NCBI GenBank assembly: GCA_949987705.1
Contig: OX465284.1
Location: 68,867,470 to 68,931,469, forward strand
Direction of reading: 5' to 3'
Length of the DNA: 64,000 nucleotides
Source of the DNA: Thereva unica
Lineage: Eukaryota > Arthropoda > Insecta > Diptera > Therevidae
This document shows positions 55,916-64,000 of this stretch, one piece after another; the stretch's first letter is position 1; each line of letters starts with the position of its first letter. Position numbers and translations under genes: made by a program. The notes under the pieces were generated by a model. The model worked only from the letters and a program-made list of their open reading frames with translations. It made no database searches and had not been told where the DNA came from.

Positions 55916-58204
55916 AGGGGGGCAATACCGTACCGTCACCTCCTCGCTGGTGCCTCCTGGATAACCAACCGTCCTCCTGGTAGTAGGTTTGGGCGTTGGG
56001 CTAACTACCGGACCCTGTAAAAACACATCAGTTAAGAAACCCGAAGCAAAGCCTCGGAACGGACGGGAAAAACGGCAACGATTACGGCAACAGCACCTGG
56101 AAATGATTTTCGGAACATGGAATACGCGAAGTATGTACAGAACTGCAGCAGTTAAGTGACTATTAGACGAAGTGAGCAGATATAAAATAAAATTACTCGC
56201 GTTACAAGAGATCAGATGGATAGGAGACGGGACAATGGACCTTGGCAACTACAGGATATTCTACAGCTGCGGAAGGGAACATCACTTAGGAGTAGGCTTC
56301 GTAGTACACAAATCAATTATAGATAATGTGATAGAGTTCAAGCCAATCAGTGAACGATTATGTTCAATACGACTCCGAACGAAGTTCTTTACCCTCTCAA
56401 TCATAAACGTACATGCGGAGACGGAGGAGAAAGCGGACACGACAAAGGCCACTTTCTATTATAAGCTTGAGCGCGCATATGATACGGCCCCTTCCAATGA
56501 CATCAAGATGGTGATAGGAGACCTCAACGCCAAAATTGGAAGAGAGAACTGGCACAGACCGACCATTGGAAAGGAAAGTCTTCACGAAACATCAAACGAT
56601 AATGGACAATGTGTTATCGATTTCGCAATGAGTAGAAATATGATCGTCAGCTCAACATATTTCTCAAGAAAGGACATACAAATACACATGGCAATCCCCC
56701 AGCGAAAGATACTGCAATCAAATAGACCATATTCTAATAGACAGAAGGGCAGCTTCCAGTATCCTGCAAGTAAGAACCTGTAGGGGTGCAAATTGTGAAT
56801 CGGACCACTTTCTAGTTAAAGCTAGATTAAGATGTTGGCTGTCTACTCAACAAAGAAGAAACAGCAAACAAAAGAAATTCGACGTCGATCGCCTCGAAGA
56901 ACAGCCCGTGTTGGAGAGATATCAAGAAACTCTAGCAGAAAGGATAGGTATAAATAATGAAGATACAGTCGAGGGAAAATGGATGAGATTAAAGACGGTA
57001 CTGACAGATGAAGGAAACTTGTAGGGTATAAACGCACAGCCAGAGCCAGTGACTGGTACGACGAGGAATGCAAAGCAGCTATAGAGGCCAGAAATAAAAA
57101 TAGAAGAATATACAAAGAGAGACCGACGAGGAGTACCTAAGAAATTGAAATACGAGGAAACAAGAAGAACCGCAAAAAACATCTGCAGGAAGAAGAAAAG
57201 GCAATTCCTCAACAATCACATCCTGAGAGCAGAGGAAAACTTTGCCCAAAACAAAACACGGGAAGCATACAGGGAAGTAAACTTCTTTAAGGAAGGCTTC
57301 AAATCCTCCTCCGGTATATGCAGAACAAAAGAAGGCACTATAGTCACAGGCAGCGATGATGTAAAGAAAAGATGGAAGGAATTTTTTAGCGAGCTGCTGA
57401 ACGCAAACGAGAGCATCAGCCATGTACCAGAACCCCGTCTACAACATAGCGATGACACCAGAGAAACAAATGTACCCACTCTGGAAGAAGTACAAAGTGC
57501 CATACGATCATTAAAAAACAACAAATCTCCAGGAATTGATAACATCCCAGCAGAGTTGATCAAACAAGGAGGCGAATCGCTCTCAGCAGCTATACACGAA
57601 TTACTATGCTGCATATGGAGGAATGAAAAAATGCCTGAAGAATGGGAGCAAAGCATTATCTGCCCAATACACAAGAAAGGGGACAGATTCAACTATGAAA
57701 ACTATAGTGGCATATGTCTCTTAAGCCCGGTACCCACTTGTTGCAAACCGGCGCTTCGTATCACCGTTCTTTAAATTTTTTTCTAAAAAAATTGCAACGC
57801 TTCGTTTCAAAATGTGCGAAATGATACGATCCAAACCCGATCTCTCATTTAGCGGTTTTTCTCCGTCACATCAAAGGAATGATACGATACGCTTTAGGAG
57901 GAAGTGTGGACGGGCATGCGCGTATCCTGTTCATCGTCACTTCAAATCACACACTGACCAGATAACCGTATCGCGCTCCCGCATCAAACATGATACAGGC
58001 TGGATGATTCGAAACGCAGTGATGATACACGAAAAATTTGGGTTCCTGTTTTGTTCGTATCAATCAACAATTGAAACGATACAGGGATACGAAACGCCGG
58101 TTTGCAACAAGTGGGTACCGGGCTTTAAGCACAGTATATAAAATAATGACCAATATAATTAAGACCAGACTGGAACCTTACGCAGAAGCTGCAATAAGTG
58201 AATA
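55916..58204 (+). mobile_element. RTE-like retrotransposon family C, interrupted at 57724-58124
   Basis: Leader with GGCAATACCGTACCGTCACC, then endonuclease GTWNTRSMYRTAAVK, YKIKLLALQEIRW, HHLGVGFVVH, IINVHAETEEKADTT and VIGDLNAKIGREN. The 3' end of the endonuclease (ESDHFLVKARLR), linker, and RT start VQSAIRSLKNNKSPGIDNIP, EWEQSIICPIHKKGD and NYSGICLLS follow, interrupted by a MITE, then STVYKIMTNIIKTRLEPYAE and ISEY, where it ends abruptly. The 203-codon endonuclease (56172-56783) and 209-codon frame (57145-57774) are broken by frameshifts. Confidence 0.85.
57724..58124. mobile_element. 401-bp MITE with TTA duplication, PIF/Harbinger-like
   Basis: Ends AGCCCGGTACCCACTTGTTG and its complement, flanked by TTA (57721-57723 and 58125-58127). 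Removing the insert and one TTA restores the RTE frame LLSTVYKI exactly. The interior has ATGATACGAT/ATCGTATC-type words and no coding potential. A TTA target fits PIF/Harbinger. Confidence 0.9.
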
Positions 58205-58530
58205 CCTAGACAACTGAAAGCCTAGACAACTGAAAGCGGCCTTAATGGCAAGGGACAACACCACTTATTGGAGGGAAGATTTGCCCTTTGTCTTATTGGG
58301 TATTCGCTCGGCTATTAAAACCACTTTGCAATGCTCACCAATAGAGCTGGTCTATGGATTAAAACTGAGGCTCCCTAGTCGACTTCTATCGAAACGGATG
58401 GGAACCGCACAGAACACTCAGAGTTTCTAACTTGGCTTCGTACACATGAAACGACTGTCGGCAGAACATCCCCGGCAGTCGGTACAGAAGGAACTACGTT
58501 TTCATACGTACTGGCCGTGTTCCAAAAGTA
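58205..58530 (+). pseudogene. Ty3/gypsy integrase C-terminal fragment
   Basis: The frame reads RQLKAALMARDNTTYWREDL, PFVLLGIRSAIKTTL, SPIELVYGLKLRLPSRL, then, after a frame change, EFLTWLRTHETTV. The LPxVLLGxR and ELVYG motifs are those after the catalytic core in gypsy integrases. A tandem duplication of CCTAGACAACTGAAAG (58205-58220, 58221-58236) marks the junction with the RTE-like element. Confidence 0.8.
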
Positions 58531-58686
58531 TATGTAAGTTAAAAACATAGATAAAAAAGACAAGATATAACAACAATAAATAGCAAACGAATAAAAATGT
58601 GTAACATGCAAAAGTTTTAACAAATCTGTGTAGAAAAGGTAGAAAACATAGGAGGAGCCGTGTATGTATTAATGCAACAATTGTTT

Positions 58687-59070
58687 GGCCCCCTTTTAGA
58701 CGGGCGGACACCGAACAGACAAAACGAACGAACGAACTGGGTGTATAGGGAAGAGGGTGAGAGAGGACGATGGGGAGGGCAGACAATTTTCATGGACACT
58801 TTCAGCGAACTGTGAACGGAGAATTTGACAGTTCCTGCGTTGTTGTTGTTGCTAGGATGAGAGGGCAAAAGCAAATTTCAAAAAGCAAGAACAGCAAGCC
58901 ATGAAGTTTTTATAAAAGCAGCAACAAAACCCAATCATTTTTGGCATTTTGTCCGTTCGTTGGTGTCCGCCCGTGTAAATGCCCAGCCGACACTCCACCG
59001 GGCTTCAAAGGAGAATTTGCGATTACAGTTAAGTTTTGTCTGTTCGGTGTCCGCCCGTCTAAAAAGGGCC
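58687..59070. mobile_element. 384-bp TIR element (MITE) with GACGGGCGGACACC ends
   Basis: The left end GGCCCCCTTTTAGACGGGCG and the right end in reverse complement, GGCCCTTTTTAGACGGGCG, continue for a further 20 bases of shared sequence (GACACCGAACAGACAAAAC). Flanks TTT/TTG do not match exactly. A second right-end-like copy at about 58946-58984 suggests nesting or duplication. It interrupts the RTE-like 3' region. Confidence 0.7.
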
Positions 59071-59810
59071 TTGGAGGCAAATTCCAACAACCGCCTTAAG
59101 GACCAAGACCTCAAAAACAGGTTAAACCATTTGGCAACAGATAGTTCAGCAGGCTTAAGGCTAAATCCGAATAAAACCAAAGAAAGGCGGATAAATGCAA
59201 ACACCTTTGAACAGACAGTGCCGACTAACTGTGAGTGGAACTGGTAGATATATTCTGCAACCTCGGTGGTATGATTACCGAAAATGGCGGTGTAGAAGTT
59301 TCAGTATAAACGAAAGCCCGAAACGCATATGCGTGTCTGTTTCGCATATGGAGATCAACGGAGATCTCAACTAACATCAAATTGCGGCTGTTCAGCGTTA
59401 AGGCGTTCCTTTTTTATGGTTGCGAAACATGGTAAGTCACCCAGTTCAACACAGGGTGCCTACAAGTATGCCTATGTCGTATCCTAAAAATCCTCTGGTA
59501 AGAAAGAATTTCAAATGAAGAACTATGGTGCCGTGCCGGCCAAGAAAGGATAGACGACCAAATCAGGCGAAGGAAATGGAATTCGATTGGCCACACTTTG
59601 CGATGGGAAAACGAAAGTCTAGCCAAACAGGCCCTTGACTGGAATCCGCAAGGATCCCGTCGAGTCGGAAAACCTAGAACAAGGTGGAAGAGAACAATAT
59701 TGACAGAGGGCGCAACAACTGGGAGATCCTGGTCAGAGCTGAGAGCTGTCGCGAAAAACAGAGTCCGCTGGAGGGCAACTGTTTTTGTCCTATGTCCCAC
59801 AACGTTGTGT
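59071..59810 (+). mobile_element. RTE-like retrotransposon family B, 3' part
   Basis: Frameshifted C-terminal RT: LKDQDLKNRLNHLATDSSAG, LRLNPNKTKERRINANTFEQ, GGMITENGG, VKAFLFYGCETW, ERISNEELW, QERIDDQIRRRKW, IGHTLRWENESLAKQALDW, SRRVGKPRTRW and WSELRAVAKNRVRWRATVF. The last about 210 bp match the tail of the RT-less element at 53200-53410. It is inactive. Confidence 0.85.
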
Positions 59811-59817
59811 ATGTATT

Positions 59818-60150
59818 TTTTATTTTTTTTTTTTATGTGATAGACTAGAGGCTTAGGGAAAGCCCCTTTGTACTGTCGACAATCTATTTTTTCATATTGA
59901 GTGCAATGTCGAACAGCAGCTCTAGTCGATAGAGGGAAGAGAGAGAGAAGCAGAAGGAAGGAACTACCACAACCCAGCCGCGATATTTTATTCCACCTAC
60001 TCCCAACCATTACCATTACTATCGCGACGGGGCATCGAGAAAAACCCGCTAGAGTGCTATGCCTCCAAAAACGAGTTGAATCTCATCAACCAACCGATGA
60101 CATGCACTTGATGGAGCGGGGAAGGACTAAGACAGGAGGAATCAGGAGCA
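59818..60150 (-). mobile_element. tRNA-derived SINE family, copy 2 (5'-truncated)
   Basis: It matches the body of the SINE at 29108-29440: GAGTGCAATGTCGAA.AGCAGCTCTAGTCG, GGAAGGAACT.CCACAACC, GGGCATCGAGAAA and GATGGAGCGGGGAAGG. A T-run at 59818-59833 is the A-tail in this orientation. Similarity fades beyond about 60150, and the tRNA-like head is absent. It landed immediately after the RTE-like 3' end. Confidence 0.75.
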
Positions 60151-62041
60151 GAAGAATGCTGTATGAGGAGCAGGAGAGGGAGATGGCGAGTAACCCGGTT
60201 TTTAATTTCTTAGATGCTGTAAGAGCTCGATAACATTGTTTCACTTCCAAGTTGTTCCGTTTAGAAACGGATCGCTAGTTTGTAGAGCGGGCGAATTTGG
60301 AAGCTGCAGGTAGAGGGAATGAGACACGCGGGTTTGCTCCGATCTCTGCAGGACTTCTTTAAAGGACACTAGCCGGGCCCGTTTTTCAAGCAGAAACAAA
60401 AGAAGCTCTTCACTGATGACATTCATGACTTTACCCGAAAAATAGCGAGGATAATAGTGGAGCATATCTGGTTTAAATAAATAAATTTTCACGCGATAAG
60501 AAAACCAATTGAATTTTACTAAAAGAACGCCTCGAAGTATTTCCCAACACATGCAATGGTCTGATATAGCAAAAAGTCTGGCAGTATTGTCTTGATAAAG
60601 CAAATCACCTTTAAAATAGGTACCTAAGTATGTTAAAATACGGGGACCACCTACTGGAAAAAATTACGAACCCTACAAGAAATCATGTCCACTCAAACAA
60701 CATAGAACCAATTTTAAAAAACAAACAAAAATTCCTCAAAATTCGTTGACCCAAGATGATAATCACCTAGGCCCACCTTTCAAAATAATTTGCACAAAAT
60801 CCATACCCAAAATGGTGATCTTAGTAAGAGGCCTGCCCAGGACTACAACCCAAAATAAGAAACTTGAATAATTAATGAAGATCAGCTCAACCGCCACCAC
60901 ACGTCACAAAAATAAACTATGATCTAGATTTTATGTGCAATCCCCAACAAAAACAAAACAAAATGGAGGAAGCCGACTCTATTGATTAAAAGTTCACGGA
61001 TTTCTCACGTTTTTCTTAAGTGGGTATATTATTAAGATTGTGAGTTCTACCCACGATAACTTCGTTGTTTGCTTAATTAAATACTAAAAAGCGCCTAAAA
61101 TAAAGTTTAAAACATCTTACAAGTGATAAAAATCTAAAATTGAATTAGTTTAAAATATTTGAAAGGCAGAGAAACCGCTACCGGTTAGAATGTTGCTCTG
61201 GCCGAATTCAATAGCAGTTCGCCTTAACCCAAAAACAATATTCTCATCGTGATTAAAACAGATTAGAGTAAGATCTCGAAAAATATTACAAGTCATCAGT
61301 ATAAACGAAGCCAGTTTTCATAATCTAGCGGTAATTATTTTTCTATATACACAAATATATTCACACACCGAAGTCGGTATGCAAAACTATAATTACACCA
61401 ACGCACTTGAGTTGAGAGAGCATCCACAAAAAAACTGATCATCGTCAAAGATTTTTCTCAAAGGCATCCAACAAAGTTAAGCAGGTCTAAGCGCAGAAAT
61501 AATTCAACTAGTCAAGGTCGAAAATGTGATCACAATATAAAATGCACCCACGTAAAAAACCAGGTAATAATGAAAAAAAAAGAGTTGGAAGAGTTTCACT
61601 AGGTGCAAGGTAAGACCGTGCGTTACAAAATGCTCAGCCAGGCATTCCGCAACGACACAAAAAATTTGATATTAACTCGAGCAACATTTTTTCGCCTTAA
61701 CTGGACTCGTGTTTGCTATAACAGGAGATCACCCGCCAGAGATAAGAGAGTTGTAAATGAAAACGGTTATGGGTTTTGAAAATCTTAGTTCAAGCGAAAT
61801 AAAAAATTGGATGCGCAGCCAGCTCTACTTCCATTCGGAACAATCGGCGAGCGCATGCGCGCGCAGCACACAGGTGAGAGAGCGCGCATTTCGTTCGGCA
61901 ATAATCGCACAATGAGGTAATGGATCGATTAAATCATATCCGTTTTCGCGGCTTGAGCGAGAAGAAAATGGCTCAAGTCAAGTGCAAGGTGGAACAATTA
62001 ATTAAAAAGAAAGAGGCACAATTAAAAAGCCGCGCACTTAC
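60151..62041. other. Low-repeat DNA left of the host exon, presumed intron
   Basis: No transposon motifs recognised. A 120-codon minus frame (60241-60603) has no known domain. A perfect GCGCATGCGC palindrome lies at 61851. If the exon at 62042 is real, this is the start of its first intron. Confidence 0.45.
61851..61860. promoter_or_regulatory. NRF1/Erect-wing-type palindrome GCGCATGCGC
   Basis: A perfect 10-bp match to the palindromic core bound by NRF1 family factors (Erect wing in flies), about 255 bp downstream of the predicted start codon on the minus strand. The surrounding DNA is GC-richer than average. Binding is inference. Confidence 0.45.
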
Positions 62042-62114
62042 CTGATTTCGTCCACTGGTTATACTCCTGGAAAAGCATATTCCAGTCAAAAGATAATTCG
62101 TTATATGAAGCCAT
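62042..62114 (-). CDS. First coding exon of an unidentified host gene (partial)
   Basis: On the minus strand an ATG at 62114 in the context GACCATGG opens a frame of 24 codons plus one base: MASYNELSFDW, then NMLFQEYNQW, then TKS. The exon ends CAG at a consensus 5' splice site G|GTAAGT (donor bases 62041-62036), and intron phase is 1. An in-frame TAA lies 12 codons upstream and no earlier ATG intervenes, so the start is well determined. The sequence is free of transposon motifs and lies in a low-repeat island with GCGCATGCGC palindromes on both sides. I do not recognise the protein; the segment is aromatic and acidic, with no signal peptide or membrane segment. The next exon should lie leftward on the minus strand, possibly tens of kilobases away. 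Confidence 0.65.
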
Positions 62115-64000
62115 GGTCAGAGTATTTGTTGGACGATTAAAAACCGATTATCATTGATAACAAAAGACGAACGTTACAAAAAACGGAACTTTTCTTTCTA
62201 TTAATAATCACAAAACCCACTAAAGATTAGATATACACGAATTAAAAAAACACTACAAAACTCATGCCCGGAGGTGAACCTTTGATCGCACAAATCACTG
62301 ATAAAGAAGTTCAGATGGCGATGGGCGCATTATCGCAAAGAGACCGGGGCTGAAAAATATTTCTTGCTGGAGAGACGGGCGAAGCCTGAGACAGTCGGAC
62401 GGACGGTTAATATCTACTAAGGATCGATATGACGATATCACATCCGTTAACTAAAAATCGATCACTTGGACAGAGAGGACAACCACATGGTTCAAAAAAC
62501 TAACGGTCTAAAACAGCGGTAACAACAAAACAACAACAACAAACTATTTTTGCGAAGTGCGACAATATATCGATTTCTGCGATACGAACTCATCGAGTAC
62601 GCGCATGCGCGTCGGGCTAAAACCTGCACATTCAAAGCACAACGGAAGATGACTGCTGCTCTGTCACCAAAGTTATATCGACGATGAAACGTGGTTGAAG
62701 CGAAAAAAACACACACACAATTTTTTTTTCTCGAGGCAAGCAAATCCAATCCGACAGCGACAGCCGAGGAAGCTGGAGCCCCAAAGAGCCTACCAAGCCA
62801 CCACCAAAAACGTAGGCCTTAAGGCGATTCGCACGATCACTGGTCGGGTCGGTAAGACTGTTCGAATTTTTTTCAATCCACTCAACGCGCGCGGCTATCG
62901 AAGTTCTAGCTTTTGATATCACTGTCGCCTTCGTTTGAATTGCGGATAACCTGTGCGACATATACGAGTCGAGTTAGCGTTCTCCACAGGTGTGGTGTGG
63001 AGCCCCCTTCGAATACCGAATACCGAAAAATGATCGTTGGTAAAATTTGCTTGATCGATCGCGCGCGTCTTAAGGTATTTCGAAGACCGATGATTTTTTT
63101 AAATAAAATCAAGTGCACTTATGGAAAGGTGGTCGAACTCTCTCGAAACAATCGGACCCAGTTAACCAGGCCCCGGAATGCTATGACTGGGGGCCCCGCC
63201 GCAATGGTCGATCGGAGGCTCGTGTTCTTCTGGGTGAAGTAATCATCAGCTGAAGAAATAATAATGTGAATAAAAAGATTCAATTGAGACAGGTTCATGC
63301 GTTCTGTTCCAGTGCAGTTAGCCGCTAATGGCGATCGCTGTATGATGATCTCAACACACAGCACTGCATCTCGGGAAAGAGAGTTACCAGATCGGTCAGA
63401 TAATAATTAAAAGAATCTTGGCCCGGAAAGAATCAAGACGAATTAAGCTATTGGGATCCGATTCGAAACGGAAATTTCGAAAGAACATTTTTTGGGGATT
63501 TGGAAGAGCGTGAAATTTGTTATGCGTCAATGGTTCCAGAAGTGAATCTCCTTCGAATTAAAGTGACTGCTGAATGGATTTTGGCTTCTTGTTTTCGGGT
63601 GGGATTTCGTTTTTAGGCGCTGGAAGTGTTTAGAATATTTTTGTACAATTTTGCATAATGTTTTGTGAGTGGTGAATTGAAGGGGAAACGAAAACAATGA
63701 AGAGATTTTAGTGTGATTTAACGTTGATGTTGTCTTTAGCAGTGGCATTTTGGGTGTGGCGTCGGTCTACGTGTTGGTGGCAATTCGTTCGCATTTTTTT
63801 TTTGTTTAGTTTAAAAAGAAAACGTTTAAGAAATTTGGAGCAATCATTTTCATATATTCACGAATGGCGACCAGGCCCGCCACAAAGAGGGGCAACTGAG
63901 ACGAATTTCCCCGGGCTTTAAACCAGAGGGGGCCCCGAGAATATAGATTGAAACCCAAAAATACCCCGTTTATAACTAGGTTAAAAAGTTGAGTCGAAGT
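62115..64000. other. Presumed 5' UTR and promoter region of the minus-strand gene
   Basis: Low-repeat DNA upstream of the exon, with GATC-rich words (GATCGATCGCG at 63053) and short CA and CAA runs (62703-62719, 62524-62541). No further coding exon is recognised. No TATA box or initiator can be chosen with confidence. The rightmost 150 bp carry GGGGCCC-rich words similar to the patches at 2100 and 2970. Confidence 0.4.
62601..62610. promoter_or_regulatory. NRF1/Erect-wing-type palindrome GCGCATGCGC
   Basis: A second perfect copy, about 490 bp upstream of the predicted start codon, extended by flanking AC/GT to a 12- to 14-bp near-palindrome. Its position fits a promoter or 5' UTR element. 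Confidence 0.5.

Noticed and set aside
57145..57774. 209-codon plus frame as a host protein
   Set aside because: It is the linker and RT start of an RTE-like LINE, and its last codons run into a MITE.
60241..60603. 120-codon minus frame as a second exon of the host gene
   Set aside because: No splice acceptor fitting the phase-1 donor at 62041 was found at its edge and the sequence has no domain.

Overview
The window looks like nuclear DNA of an insect, most likely a dipteran with a large, repeat-rich genome. The species cannot be fixed from the sequence. The evidence is AT-rich non-coding DNA with long homopolymers, several clades of insect-type non-LTR retrotransposons (Jockey, RNase H-bearing LOA/R1/I-like, RTE-like), Ty3/gypsy, hAT, PIF/Harbinger-like and Tc1/mariner-like remnants, a tRNA-derived SINE, and one convincing spliced host exon. 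There is no bacterial-style gene organisation, and nearly every long open frame is a fragment of a transposable element.

Layout. 1-7.7 kb: a partial ORF tail at the left edge, a few small repeats, an RNase H-type LINE fragment (3.2-4.1 kb) and a quiet stretch rich in GATC. 7.7-10.9 kb: an RTE-like LINE with one 308-bp insertion, then a scrap of the RNase H-type LINE. 10.9-20 kb: mostly unassigned, with a Tc1/mariner relic (13.7 kb), a MITE with a 3-bp target duplication (14.5 kb), a 145-bp tandem repeat (15.3 kb), a Jockey 3' end (16.8 kb) and a dense cluster of CAGGTG E-boxes (18.2-19.3 kb). 20-25.8 kb: a second RTE-like copy joined to a Jockey fragment. That Jockey fragment is split by two adjacent long-TIR DNA elements sharing a terminal motif, and one of them carries a broken XPG/FEN-nuclease-like gene. 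25.8-29 kb: unassigned, with a diverged inverted duplication. 29-34 kb: a tRNA-derived SINE, a ZMYM1-like hAT transposase remnant split by a 1.34-kb non-autonomous hAT, a LINE tail and a Harbinger transposase scrap. 35.2-39.7 kb: an RNase H-type LINE split by an antisense Jockey. 40-40.5 kb: a TIR element. 43-47 kb: a 4.0-kb hAT with a perfect 8-bp duplication and two nested MITEs. 48-49.3 kb: another non-autonomous hAT. 49.6-50.5 kb: an RNase H-type LINE. 51.4-53.9 kb: an RTE-like copy whose endonuclease is fused to the C-terminal tail without a reverse transcriptase, plus a MITE and a mini-hAT. 55.4-59.8 kb: a gypsy element split around an RTE-like element, two further MITEs and an RTE 3' end. 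60-64 kb: low-repeat DNA with a clean first coding exon on the minus strand.

The only host gene I can support is that exon (62042-62114, minus). It has an upstream in-frame stop, a good start context and a consensus 5' splice site, and perfect GCGCATGCGC palindromes lie on either side. Its intron would run leftward into this window, so much of the window may be intron of that gene, but I could not identify a second exon.

Many insertions can be ordered in time, because host-element reading frames resume exactly after removing the insert and one copy of the target duplication. Examples are RTE interrupted by a TTA-flanked MITE, and Jockey interrupted by element A then element B.
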